DNA of 24,401 nucleotides from a virus. The position numbers and the translations under genes were made by a program. The DNA lies in IMG/VR virus record IMGVR_UViG_3300044633_001437, positions 1 to 24,401 of that record, one strand, 5' to 3'. The notes under the pieces are model-generated. The model had not been told where the DNA came from. It ran no database searches and saw only the letters and a list, made by a program, of their open reading frames with translations. Position 1 is the stretch's first letter; every line of letters begins with the position of its first letter. Shown one piece after another: positions 1 through 7,718 of the stretch.

Positions 1-927
1 GTTTTTACTGACCGGAGAATCAACCAAACTCAATAAATTAAAATAATCCATCGGTCTTGAAGTCATTGGTGTACCAGTTAATAACCACAACCTTTCAGTG
101 TTTTTAACAAGGTCGTTAATAAGTTTTGTTCTTTGAGCGGTTGCGTTTTTAATGTAGTGAGCTTCATCCACAATTACCAAATCAAATTTGGAATTAAGAA
201 TTAACGACTCCTCTTTATTTTTTGGGTCATGAAAATTTTTGATAATATCATAATTCGCAATTACAAAATCATGTTCGGTTGAGAAGTTCTTACTTTCGGC
301 AATGAAGATTGGTCTATCAGAATAATTTTCAATTTCTCGTTTCCAATTAATCTTCAATGTTGCCGGGCAAATAATTAATATTTTTTTAGACCCACTTTCC
401 AGCGCTCCTATGATTGTTGAGGTAGTCTTACCCAAACCCATATCGTCAGCCAATATAAATTTCTTATTTTCCAAAAGTTTTTGGATTGCTTCTTTTTGAT
501 GTTCCAATGGAGGTCTATTGGAATATTTCGAATAATCAACCACAACATTTTGAACGGAATTATCTTTTATGATTGACGCTTTCGGTAACCAAAAATCGTG
601 GAGTTCCTCACTATCAAAAACTTTACCCCAAATATGATACGCCTTTTCTTTGTCTGCTAATAATTTCTCAACCCAAACTTTTTGAGGGATTTCAGTGTAT
701 AGTTTATCGTCAGCTAATTTTTGAGCAAAATAAGCATCAAGAATCACCCACTTTCTGGCAACCTTTGGTTGTTTGTCGTGGAATGAAATTATGTAGTCCG
801 ATTGGCTCCTCGTAGGGTAAAATTTTTTGTTAATTTGTGACTTACGTCTCAACTCCAACAAATAGTTATTACCACCTTCGTAGGTTTCAAGAATCGCCAT
901 CGCTTTCGATTCTAAACTTATTTCCAT
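1..927 (-). CDS. SNF2-type DEAH-box helicase, N-terminal part (cut by window edge)
   Basis: The frame runs unbroken from an ATG at 927 to base 1 (309 codons), so the C-terminal helicase lobe is outside the window. Residues 1-135 have no motif I recognise. A Q-motif-like LEHQ lies at about 141-144. Walker A, ADDMGLGKT, follows at about 160-168. Next come the motif Ia-like LIICPATLKINW, the Walker B box DEAH at 254-257, and motif III LTGTPM about 30 residues later. This order is typical of SNF2-family ATPases (superfamily 2), which translocate on double-stranded DNA. In phages they are placed in recombination, repair or replication restart. The specific role here is not visible. It is divergent from the gene at 983, with about 55 bases between the starts, and is the only large minus-strand gene. 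No Shine-Dalgarno is seen. Family call is firm; function inferred. Confidence 0.9.
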   Translation of the reverse strand, partial: MEISLESKAMAILETYEGGNNYLLELRRKSQINKKFYPTRSQSDYIISFHDKQPKVARKWVILDAYFAQKLADDKLYTEIPQKVWVEKLLADKEKAYHIWGKVFDSEELHDFWLPKASIIKDNSVQNVVVDYSKYSNRPPLEHQKEAIQKLLENKKFILADDMGLGKTTSTIIGALESGSKKILIICPATLKINWKREIENYSDRPIFIAESKNFSTEHDFVIANYDIIKNFHDPKNKEESLILNSKFDLVIVDEAHYIKNATAQRTKLINDLVKNTERLWLLTGTPMTSRPMDYFNLLSLVDSPVSKN

Positions 928-969
928 TGTTTAAATAAAAGTTTGCCTTAAATATAAGTAAAAATAAAG

Positions 970-977
970 TATTTATC
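970..977 (+). promoter_or_regulatory. Putative late-promoter box TATTTATC upstream of the neck gene cluster
   Basis: TATTTATC lies in the divergent gap between the helicase and the gene at 983. It matches the TATTTAT[A/C] box found before six other genes here. It ends only five bases before the ATG at 983. If it is the promoter element, the mRNA would be nearly leaderless or translation would begin at the ATG at 989. This is the weakest member of the set because of that spacing. Confidence 0.4.
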
Positions 978-982
978 AATAT

Positions 983-1300
983 ATGAAAATGTTGCAAGAA
1001 AATTTAGAAAACGCAATTAGAAAAATGTTATCGGTAATTAAACCAACAGAAGCGTCGTTTGTTGATTTTGATTTAACCCCAATAGATAAAGATGAATATT
1101 ATATGTCGATAAGTTATGTTGTTCCTGATGATAGTCCGATATTAAAAGTAAAAACAAGTCCAAGAGTATATGATGATTTAAGGATGAGATGGAATGAAGA
1201 GATGAAAAAAAACCTTAAACATTTTTTTAATGTGAAAGTAATAATTACTTCAACAGGGTTAAATTCTGAATCTTGGTATAAACAACAATTAAACAGATAG
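983..1300 (+). CDS. Small unknown protein, first gene of putative neck cluster
   Basis: 105 aa, not recognised. It has an amphipathic N-terminal helix (about residues 4-20), a beta strand around EYYMSISYVV, a basic helix near 60-80 and a C-terminal strand (VKVIITS). The C-terminal half resembles the protein at 1824-2195: NLKHFFNVKVIITSTG here against NLDNIFNIDITKYG there, each followed after a few residues by a Trp-Lys or Trp-Tyr tail. This suggests two divergent copies of one fold. It is followed after 4 bases by the next gene, so it is probably co-transcribed. ATG codons exist at 983 and 989; neither has a Shine-Dalgarno, and the promoter-like box ending at 977 slightly favours 989. A structural or connector role is inferred only from position. 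Confidence 0.75.
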   Translation: MKMLQENLENAIRKMLSVIKPTEASFVDFDLTPIDKDEYYMSISYVVPDDSPILKVKTSPRVYDDLRMRWNEEMKKNLKHFFNVKVIITSTGLNSESWYKQQLNR

Positions 1301-1304
1301 TAAT

Positions 1305-1820
1305 ATGCAAAATAATTTAGTTCCTATAACAAGACTAGGGAAATTTTTTGGAGGTGAAGACTATTCATTGGAAATTGATATGGGGCAGGAGTGGTTAGAG
1401 GGAGATATGAACTTTACCATTGTATTATATCGTATTGATAGGTATAAGACAAAAACAGATGATGTATATGGTGAAGTGTTAGAAGACGGGATTCAGTTTA
1501 TGGCACCTGTTGAATTGAAAGGTCTTGTCCAAGTTATGGCACCGACTTCCAAATTTATTGGTAATTCTAAAGTTGAACAGAAGGAACCCGGTAATATGAA
1601 ATTTTCGATATATCAAAAAACTTTGGAGGATTTGGATGTTGAAATATTCTTGGGTGATTATATTGGATATTACGAATCTGAAGACCGAGTTAGATATTAT
1701 GTTGTAAGTGATGACGGATATGTTAAGTCGGACAATAAACATACATACGGAGGTTACAAACCATTTTATAGGACTATTATCGCAACTTATGTTAGTGAAA
1801 ATGAATTTAAAGGTATTTAA
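1305..1820 (+). CDS. Putative neck/head-tail connector protein
   Basis: 171 aa, predicted all-beta. The N-terminal region is acidic (GEDYSLEIDMGQEWLEGDM). The C-terminal half has GDYIGYYESEDRVRYYVVSDDGYV followed by a strand with YRTIIATYVSE. That pattern, a phrase describing a defined boundary surface followed by a 'read-back' strand, recalls T4 gp14-like neck proteins, but the similarity is impressionistic and it is shorter than T4 gp14 (about 256 aa). It is four bases after the upstream stop and three before the next ATG, inside a tight four-gene cluster leading to a probable tail-completion gene and the sheath. Position fits a neck or head-completion protein. It could equally be an unrelated small virion protein. 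Confidence 0.7.
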   Translation: MQNNLVPITRLGKFFGGEDYSLEIDMGQEWLEGDMNFTIVLYRIDRYKTKTDDVYGEVLEDGIQFMAPVELKGLVQVMAPTSKFIGNSKVEQKEPGNMKFSIYQKTLEDLDVEIFLGDYIGYYESEDRVRYYVVSDDGYVKSDNKHTYGGYKPFYRTIIATYVSENEFKGI

Positions 1821-1823
1821 GAT

Positions 1824-2195
1824 ATGGAAGATATTATTCGCAAAATTTTAAGAGAGATTGATAATTCCAATGAGGATAGAATTAAAAATATTGAAGATAA
1901 GAAAAAGTATATTAAGAAATTACTACCAAGTATTGTTAAATTTTATAAAGATTCATTCTCCGAAGATTTGTTCGATATTGAGGTTACAACTAAAGGAGTT
2001 CATTACTCGAGTGAAAATTATTCAACAGATGGATATCTTTTAAAGTTTTATTTTACTGAAATTCCCAAAGAACACGAATTTAATATGAGAAGAACAATTA
2101 TTAGAAATTTAGATAATATTTTTAATATTGATATTACAAAATATGGTGTTCCTTTAGATTTAGAGTTTTATGTAAAAACATGGAAAAAAATATAA
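1824..2195 (+). CDS. Small unknown protein related to the product of 983-1300
   Basis: 123 aa, not recognised. It is lysine-rich with a helical N-terminus (residues 1-40), then beta strands (DIEVTT, GYLLKFYF), a basic helix with MRRTIIRNLDNIF, and a C-terminal strand and Trp-Lys-Lys tail. The helix-NLDNIFNIDI arrangement mirrors NLKHFFNVKV in the protein encoded two genes upstream, so the two look like paralogues flanking the possible connector gene. Spacing is three bases from the upstream stop and four to the downstream start, pointing to one operon. Weak purine runs (AAAGG) lie further upstream than a normal Shine-Dalgarno. Role unknown; a structural role is inferred from neighbours. Confidence 0.75.
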   Translation: MEDIIRKILREIDNSNEDRIKNIEDKKKYIKKLLPSIVKFYKDSFSEDLFDIEVTTKGVHYSSENYSTDGYLLKFYFTEIPKEHEFNMRRTIIRNLDNIFNIDITKYGVPLDLEFYVKTWKKI

Positions 2196-2199
2196 AATT

Positions 2200-3243
2200 A
2201 TGCCCCTACCAAAAAATATAGTTAAACCAACCTTACCACTAGTTCCTCGAAAAGAGTTGTCCGCTCGTAGACAAGAACTATTGCAATATATCAAAGAAGA
2301 TGGGACTTATTTACCCAAATCGGTATTGCATGCGGATTTAGATAGAGGTATGTTGGATTTCGTTAAAAATGAATTGAAGGTTGTTACCGCAGGAGAAATA
2401 GTTCCAATGGTAGATATTATCATTACTACTCAAAACTGGTCTCAATATGTTGAAACTTATAAATTCATAGACTTAGATTATAACCCAGACCCACCATATA
2501 TTACAGTCGTTAGAAGTCCTGAAGTTAAATATGGTTCAAACCCTGCGTTGATTTACAATATACCGAATAGAAAACAATTTTATTATGCGTCTGTCCCGAC
2601 TTGGAATGGTAATGAACAAGGTATGGATATCTATACAATACCACAACCTGTCCCTGTCGATATCAAATATAATGTTAAAATCGTTTGTAATAGAATGAGG
2701 GAATTAAATCAATTAAATAAAATTGTAATGCAAACATTTGCATCACGACAAGCATACACCTTTATTAAGGGTCAATATGTTCCAATTATTTTAGATAATG
2801 TTTCAGACGAATCTCAAATGACCATAGACGCAAGAAAATATTATGTTCAGAATTATGATTTCACAATGTTAGGATATCTGATTGATGAGGAAGAATTTGA
2901 GGTAAAACCGGCAATCCAAAGAATAACTCAACTTTTTGAAATAGACACCACAACAAGAAGACCAAGAAGAAATAAATACCCGGAAAACCCTGATGAGTTT
3001 AATTTTCAGTTTTTATTTGTAACCGGTAATACAACCTTGGCAGATAGGATTGATTTTAGGGCGAATATGTCATTTTTAAGTTCAGATAATGTAGACACCT
3101 TTGATGTGTATATAAATAACAATTATTATGGTAGTGATACTCAAATAATACAAATCACAACTAACGATATTTTAAGAATTGAAGTAACTAAAATTAATAA
3201 TAATCAAGAAGCTTTAATTATTTTTGATAACAAGTTAGTTTAA
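2200..3243 (+). CDS. Putative tail terminator / tail sheath stabiliser (T4 gp15-like)
   Basis: 347 aa. The central region (about 70-240) contains a run of predicted strands and a helix: YITVVRSPEVKYGSNPALIYNIP, VPVDIKYNVKIVCNRMRELNQLN, KIVMQTFASRQAYTFIKGQYVPIIL and YYVQNYDFTMLGYLIDEEEFE. This 'impose coordinate system, many strands, LG-Y' pattern is what I associate with T4 gp15-type tail completion proteins, which cap the tube and sheath at the neck. T4 gp15 is about 272 aa; this one has an extra C-terminal domain of about 95 residues (from NPDEFNFQFLF) that looks like an Ig-like beta sandwich. It lies immediately before the sheath gene region, as expected. Its stop overlaps, on the opposite strand, the stop of the gene at 3240-3401. 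A gp14-like neck protein is the main alternative. Confidence 0.65.
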   Translation: MPLPKNIVKPTLPLVPRKELSARRQELLQYIKEDGTYLPKSVLHADLDRGMLDFVKNELKVVTAGEIVPMVDIIITTQNWSQYVETYKFIDLDYNPDPPYITVVRSPEVKYGSNPALIYNIPNRKQFYYASVPTWNGNEQGMDIYTIPQPVPVDIKYNVKIVCNRMRELNQLNKIVMQTFASRQAYTFIKGQYVPIILDNVSDESQMTIDARKYYVQNYDFTMLGYLIDEEEFEVKPAIQRITQLFEIDTTTRRPRRNKYPENPDEFNFQFLFVTGNTTLADRIDFRANMSFLSSDNVDTFDVYINNNYYGSDTQIIQITTNDILRIEVTKINNNQEALIIFDNKLV

Positions 3244-3401
3244 TCTTCCCCATAGATATCTTTCTTCTCTTTACACTTCTCAATTATTAAATTTTCCAAA
3301 AATTTATAAATTTTTATTCCCCTCTTATCACAATACTTTTTCAGTATATTATGTGATTCGGGGGATATTTTAATGTTCTTAATTACTTTCTTGGGTTTCA
3401 T
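3240..3401 (-). CDS. Small ribbon-helix-helix-like protein (possible DNA-binding regulator)
   Basis: 53 aa from the ATG at 3401. After a basic start (MKPKKVIK) come a strand (KNIKIS), a helix (PESHNILKKYCDKRG) and a second helix (KIYKFLENLIIEKC), ending in a charged tail. Strand-helix-helix in about 45 residues is the ribbon-helix-helix plan of Arc/CopG-type repressors, which bind DNA as dimers. A longer form from an ATG at 3434 would add 11 residues, but that ATG is one base from a TATTTATA box on the same strand, so the later start is preferred. It is transcribed against the late genes, and its stop codon shares the TTAA with the convergent gene's stop. It may regulate late transcription locally; that is inference, and the family call rests on pattern only. 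Confidence 0.65.
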   Translation of the reverse strand: MKPKKVIKNIKISPESHNILKKYCDKRGIKIYKFLENLIIEKCKEKKDIYGED

Positions 3402-3435
3402 GGTGAGAAAAAAGGCAGAATTAATTCCTACCATT

Positions 3436-3443
3436 TATAAATA
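3436..3443 (-). promoter_or_regulatory. Putative promoter box TATTTATA for the RHH-like gene
   Basis: On the minus strand the sequence reads TATTTATA, identical to the boxes before tube, tape measure, 1666-aa and 23755 genes. It lies 34 bases upstream of the preferred ATG at 3401. The sheath box at 3481-3488 faces the other way about 40 bases away, so the two form a small divergent control region. Confidence 0.5.
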
Positions 3444-3480
3444 GTTACTCAAAAGTAAAGTTTTTTGATAAAATATGGAA

Positions 3481-3488
3481 TATTTATC
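3481..3488 (+). promoter_or_regulatory. Putative late-promoter box TATTTATC upstream of tail sheath
   Basis: TATTTATC is followed directly by TATAAAATAAAT. The sheath ATG is 33 bases further on, leaving room for a short untranslated leader. The TATAAAATA part also resembles the T4 late promoter core TATAAATA. No Shine-Dalgarno is present in the leader. Confidence 0.55.
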
Positions 3489-3521
3489 TATAAAATAAAT
3501 CTGTAATAGAATTAATAAATA

Positions 3522-6500
3522 ATGGCAACAGCACAAGCAAACCAAAAAGTATTCGTATCTCCGGGTGTATATACATCTGAAACGGACTTATCTTTCGTAG
3601 CCCAAAGTGTAGGGGTAACTACATTAGGTCTTGTTGGAGAAACAATTAAAGGACCGGCATTTGAACCGGTATTCATAACTAATTATGATGAGTTCCAAGC
3701 GTTTTTCGGTGGAGCGGAACCAACCAAATTCATCAACACTCAAATACCTAAATATGAGGCGGCATATATTGCTAAATCTTATTTACAACAATCAAATCAA
3801 TTATTTGTAACAAGAGTTCTTGGTTTATCAGGATATGATGCGGGACCTTCTTGGTCACTTAATGTTACTGCAAATGTTGACCCTACAACTATTGGAAACC
3901 CTTCAACAGGAACCTCTTTCACCTCAACATTCACAGGTAATTCAACATTAGGGGTTGTTGAATTTATTTCAGGATCATTACCTACACAAGTTACTGCAAA
4001 CTTAAATGTACAATATAGACAACAAGATGGAAGTACATCAACATTACAAGATGATTTCAACTCATATCTAACTTCAATAATGCTTTTACCTTCAACTTCA
4101 GCAACCACTGCAGTAATTTATGGGGCAATACCTGAATCAGTTTATTTTAATATTACAGGTCAGTATTCCACAGTTGAGAATCAATATGAGTGTATTAACG
4201 ACTTCGCAGATAATGATTTATCAGATGATTCGAACGATGTATGGTATTATGCTAATTTTGAATTTGAAGATAACGATTCTTTAACCGGTAATTATACGGG
4301 TTACTCGTTCTATTATGTTGTTTCTACTTTGGCTTCAGGGGCCACAAACACATTTACAGGAACAGTTACCGGTAATTCTTACACATTTACAGGTACCGCT
4401 TATGAAGAGTTTAATAATATGGTTGTAGGTACTATTCGTTCGAGAGGTATATCACTTTACACTAATAGTAGTACTAGTGAAAATCACGGACCTGTTTACC
4501 AAGTAAATGGTCTCACAGATTTACAATTAGTTTGTTCCGGACAATATTCAGGAATAACTAAATCCCCATTTGCAACTTTTTTGTTATCGGGAGTTACTAA
4601 TGATAATGATGTTTTCACTTTTGAAACTTCTTTACTTTCATCTTCCTCAAAATATATAACTAAAGTATTAGGTGTTGATAATTTTGGTAAATCAAGATTT
4701 GAAGTTCCAATTTATGTTGAGGAGGCATATCAAGGATCTTTAAATTACGCATATAATCAAGGGTATATTAGAGGTCTCTCTTGTGATTTGATTGCGTTAC
4801 CGGGAGCAAGAAGTCAGAACACATCATCAATTGCATATAATTTGGAGAGATATCAATCACCTGAAACCCCTTATTTAGTTTCAGAGTTGAGAGGTAATAA
4901 GGTATATAATTTGTTTAAATTTATATCAATCTCTGATGGGGATGATGCAAACTTTGAAGTTAAAGTATCAATTGCAAATCTCTCTTTTAATAGTATGTCT
5001 TTTGATGTATTAGTAAGAAACTTCTTTGACACTGATGCAAATCCCGTTGTAATTGAGAAATTTACAAATTGTAATATGGACCCAGCATCAAATAACTTTA
5101 TTGCAAAAAAAATAGGTTCGTCAAATGGTGAATTCGCTCTCATATCTAAATATGTAATGGTTGAGATGTCAGATGAAGCTCCTATAGACGCGTTACCTTG
5201 TGGGTTTTATGGGTACACCCAAAGAGAATATCAAGATTATAACATTTATCCATCACCTTATCCTAAATTTAAAACAAAATATTATTTTCCAGGTGAGGTA
5301 ATCGCTAATCCACCATTCGGTTCGGCCGCTAATGGAGCCCCCGTGGAATCTGGAGGAGATGTTGTTAGAAGAAGTTACTTAGGATTTTCATCTCAGTTTG
5401 GAATTGATGAGTCGTTTTTAACTTATAAAGGTAAACAAACACCTTCAAATTGGATACAATCACCTAGTGAAGTCGACGCTCAACGTTGGAATGTCCTAAG
5501 TAAAGGTTTCCATATGGATTCAGGTGCAACTGTTGTTACAATTGCAAACACTTCTATGTCAAGCGGAGACACGGCGTTTGAGTGTGGTGTTGCGGAATTT
5601 AGAGAAGACCCTGGAACACAAGAAAATCCTTATTACTTCATTTTCTCAAGAAAATATACTGTATGTTTTGCGGGAGGTTTTGACGGATGGGACATATATA
5701 GAGAATATAGAACAAATGAAGATAGATTCCAATTAGGTGCGTCAGGTTTCTTAGCAGGAGCTTACCCTAGTACAAGATACCCTACCGCAACAGGTGACGG
5801 ATTATTCAAACGAATTGTTGTTCAGAACAATACTCAAGATTTTGCAAATACTGATTATTACGCTTATTTACTTGGTATTTTAACATTTGCAAATCCGGAG
5901 TCAACAAATATTAATATTTTTGCAACAACGGCGATTGATTATGTTAATAACTCAAATCTTGTAGAAGAAGCAATAGACATGGTTCAATTCTCAAGAGCGG
6001 ATTCAATATATATTGCAACGACACCTGATTATAAGATGTATACACCGGATTCAACAAATCCTCAAGACATCATCTATCCTCAAGAAGCGGTCGACAACTT
6101 AGATAATACAGGAATTGATTCTAACTACACAGCAACTTACTATCCTTGGATATTAGTTCGTGATACGGTTAATAACACTCAAATTTATTTACCACCAACA
6201 GGTGAAGTTTGTAGAAACTTAGCATTGACTGATAATATTTCATTCCCTTGGTTTGCATCAGCGGGTTACACAAGAGGTCTTGTGAATTCAATCAAAGCTA
6301 GACAAAAACTTACACAGACAGATAGAGACACATTGTATCAAGGTAGAATTAACCCTATAGCAACTTACTCTGACATTGGAACCGTAATTTGGGGTAACAA
6401 AACTTTACAAGTCGCAGATTCGGCACTTAATAGATTGAATGTAAGAAGATTATTACTCCAAGCTCGTAAGTTGATTTCAGCAGTAGCTGTAAGATTATTA

Positions 6501-6740
6501 TTCGAACAAAACGACCAAATCGTTAGACAACAATTCTTAGATAGTGTTAACCCTATTTTAGATTCAATCAGAAGAGATAGAGGTCTTTACGATTTCCGTG
6601 TAACAGTATCTTCAACACCTGAAGATTTAGACTCTAACAGATTAGTTGGTAAAATTTACATAAAACCTACGAGATCTCTTGAGTTCATCGATATTGAGTT
6701 TTTCATCACACCAACAGGAGCATCGTTTGAAAATATCTAA
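3522..6740 (+). CDS. gp18: Contractile tail sheath protein (T4 gp18-like), enlarged
   Basis: 1072 aa. The N-terminus has the sheath signature VSPGVYTSETDLS, then VGLVGE-like and KGPAFEPVFITNYDEFQAFFGG, as in gp18-type sheaths, where the strand exchanges with neighbouring subunits. The C-terminus (from about 950) has LNVRRLLLQARKLISAVAVRLLFEQND, the FRVTVSSTPEDLDSNRLVGKIYIKP block and the terminal IDIEFFIT strand, which form the conserved inner domain contacting the tube. T4 gp18 is 659 aa, so about 400 residues are additional. Residues about 120-370 are Ser/Thr/Asn-rich and probably fold into surface beta domains exposed outside the sheath, with two TFTGT repeats near 280-300. It follows its own promoter-like box and is followed by a short hairpin. 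Sheath subunits surround the tube and contract to drive it into the host. Confidence 0.96.
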   Translation: MATAQANQKVFVSPGVYTSETDLSFVAQSVGVTTLGLVGETIKGPAFEPVFITNYDEFQAFFGGAEPTKFINTQIPKYEAAYIAKSYLQQSNQLFVTRVLGLSGYDAGPSWSLNVTANVDPTTIGNPSTGTSFTSTFTGNSTLGVVEFISGSLPTQVTANLNVQYRQQDGSTSTLQDDFNSYLTSIMLLPSTSATTAVIYGAIPESVYFNITGQYSTVENQYECINDFADNDLSDDSNDVWYYANFEFEDNDSLTGNYTGYSFYYVVSTLASGATNTFTGTVTGNSYTFTGTAYEEFNNMVVGTIRSRGISLYTNSSTSENHGPVYQVNGLTDLQLVCSGQYSGITKSPFATFLLSGVTNDNDVFTFETSLLSSSSKYITKVLGVDNFGKSRFEVPIYVEEAYQGSLNYAYNQGYIRGLSCDLIALPGARSQNTSSIAYNLERYQSPETPYLVSELRGNKVYNLFKFISISDGDDANFEVKVSIANLSFNSMSFDVLVRNFFDTDANPVVIEKFTNCNMDPASNNFIAKKIGSSNGEFALISKYVMVEMSDEAPIDALPCGFYGYTQREYQDYNIYPSPYPKFKTKYYFPGEVIANPPFGSAANGAPVESGGDVVRRSYLGFSSQFGIDESFLTYKGKQTPSNWIQSPSEVDAQRWNVLSKGFHMDSGATVVTIANTSMSSGDTAFECGVAEFREDPGTQENPYYFIFSRKYTVCFAGGFDGWDIYREYRTNEDRFQLGASGFLAGAYPSTRYPTATGDGLFKRIVVQNNTQDFANTDYYAYLLGILTFANPESTNINIFATTAIDYVNNSNLVEEAIDMVQFSRADSIYIATTPDYKMYTPDSTNPQDIIYPQEAVDNLDNTGIDSNYTATYYPWILVRDTVNNTQIYLPPTGEVCRNLALTDNISFPWFASAGYTRGLVNSIKARQKLTQTDRDTLYQGRINPIATYSDIGTVIWGNKTLQVADSALNRLNVRRLLLQARKLISAVAVRLLFEQNDQIVRQQFLDSVNPILDSIRRDRGLYDFRVTVSSTPEDLDSNRLVGKIYIKPTRSLEFIDIEFFITPTGASFENI

Positions 6741-6756
6741 AAATAATAAATTTAAT

Positions 6757-6776
6757 GGGGGTATGAAAGTATCCCC
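6757..6776 (+). terminator. Hairpin with GAAA tetraloop after sheath; weak terminator or mRNA element
   Basis: GGGGGTAT pairs with GTATCCCC (eight pairs, two of them G-U) around a GAAA tetraloop (6765-6768), followed by TTTA. This is the most GC-rich run in a very AT-rich region. It ends five bases before the ATG at 6782, exactly where a ribosome-binding site would lie. It could be a weak terminator, an mRNA 3'-end stabiliser for the sheath message, or a brake on translation of the next gene. Confidence 0.6.
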
Positions 6777-6781
6777 TTTAA

Positions 6782-7621
6782 ATGTCAAATATGAAAAAAC
6801 AGATTAAAGAAGGATTTAATCCCGAGGGAACACCAGATATGAAATATTATGCCTTTGATTGGGATGATAATATTGTTCATATGCCGACTAAAATTATGTT
6901 AAAAACTGAAGATGGTGAGGAAATTGGTATGAGCACAGATGACTTTGCGGAGTATCGACATGATTTAGGTAAAATTCCCATACAATACAAAGGAAATGTG
7001 GTTGTTGGATATGCCGACGAACCATTTAGGAATTTTAGAACGAAAGGTGATAAAGATTTTTTAGTTGACTCTATGATAGCTAAAGAAGGTCCAGCGTTTG
7101 ACGATTTCAGAGAAGCAATAAATAATGGGTCAATTTTTGCAATTATAACGGCTAGAGGTCATAATCCTGAAACATTAAAACAATCGATATATAATTACAT
7201 TATAAGTGGTTTCAATGGTATAGATAAAGACACATTAATTAAAAATTTAAAAAAATATAGGTCGTTTGTTAATGAAGATGAAATGAGTGACGACGAATTA
7301 ATTAAATCGTATTTAGAGTTAAATAAGTATCACCCTGTTAGTTTTGGTAATGAAGAAGGAGTGTCAAATCCTGAAGAATTAAAAGTTAAAGCTATGGAAG
7401 ATTTTGTATCATATATAAAAGGAATGTCTGGAATTATAAATAAAAGGGCATTTATTAAAAATGATATTTCAAATAATTTTATACCAAAAGAACCGGTTAT
7501 AGGATTTTCAGATGATGATATAAAAAACGTAGAAGCTATGAGTAAACATTTTAAAGATAAACCAGATAATATAGTTAAGACTTATTCTACGGCTGGAGGC
7601 ATTAAAAAGTTATATAACTAG
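6782..7621 (+). CDS. HAD-superfamily phosphatase-like protein
   Basis: 279 aa. HAD motif I is FDWDDNIV with candidate nucleophile D26 and acid/base D28. Motif II is IITARG (T123 in the position of the conserved Thr). Motif IV is VIGFSDDDIKN with D244-D246 for magnesium. Lys residues near 226 and 236 are candidates for motif III; I cannot choose between them. HAD enzymes use the first Asp to hydrolyse phosphate esters; phage members include the 3'-phosphatase part of polynucleotide kinase, but no kinase P-loop is seen here. Between motifs I and II about 95 residues act as a probable cap or insertion. The gene sits between sheath and tube, an unusual place for an enzyme, and has no promoter box of its own; the hairpin at 6757-6776 precedes it. 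Substrate unknown. Confidence 0.85.
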   Translation: MSNMKKQIKEGFNPEGTPDMKYYAFDWDDNIVHMPTKIMLKTEDGEEIGMSTDDFAEYRHDLGKIPIQYKGNVVVGYADEPFRNFRTKGDKDFLVDSMIAKEGPAFDDFREAINNGSIFAIITARGHNPETLKQSIYNYIISGFNGIDKDTLIKNLKKYRSFVNEDEMSDDELIKSYLELNKYHPVSFGNEEGVSNPEELKVKAMEDFVSYIKGMSGIINKRAFIKNDISNNFIPKEPVIGFSDDDIKNVEAMSKHFKDKPDNIVKTYSTAGGIKKLYN

Positions 7622-7673
7622 AGAATAATTTCTTAAAAAAAAAAGTAAATATAAAAATTTTTAATCAAGAGTA

Positions 7674-7681
7674 TATTTATA
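7674..7681 (+). promoter_or_regulatory. Putative late-promoter box TATTTATA upstream of tail tube
   Basis: TATTTATA is followed by AAATATAAAC and then an A-rich leader of about 37 bases to the tube ATG. It fits a separate strong promoter for the tube, whose product is needed in high copy. The leader contains a run of nine or ten A residues and no Shine-Dalgarno. Confidence 0.55.
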
Positions 7682-7718
7682 AAATATAAACACAAAAAAA
7701 AAACAAAATTGAAATAAC

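Noticed and set aside
573-815. Plus-strand ORF of 80 codons
   Set aside because: It lies wholly inside the minus-strand helicase frame, whose motifs are clear, and has no recognisable pattern.
3402-3434. Longer start (ATG at 3434) for the RHH-like gene
   Set aside because: It is one base from the TATTTATA box, leaving no leader, and the added residues do not fit the RHH core; not fully excluded.
3797-4108. Minus-strand ORF inside the sheath gene
   Set aside because: Shadow of the Ser/Thr-rich sheath insert; no independent support.
4335-4400. Tandem-like repeat ACATTTACAGG in the sheath gene
   Set aside because: Two short imperfect copies coding TFTGT; ordinary low-complexity of a Thr/Gly-rich surface segment, not a repeat element.
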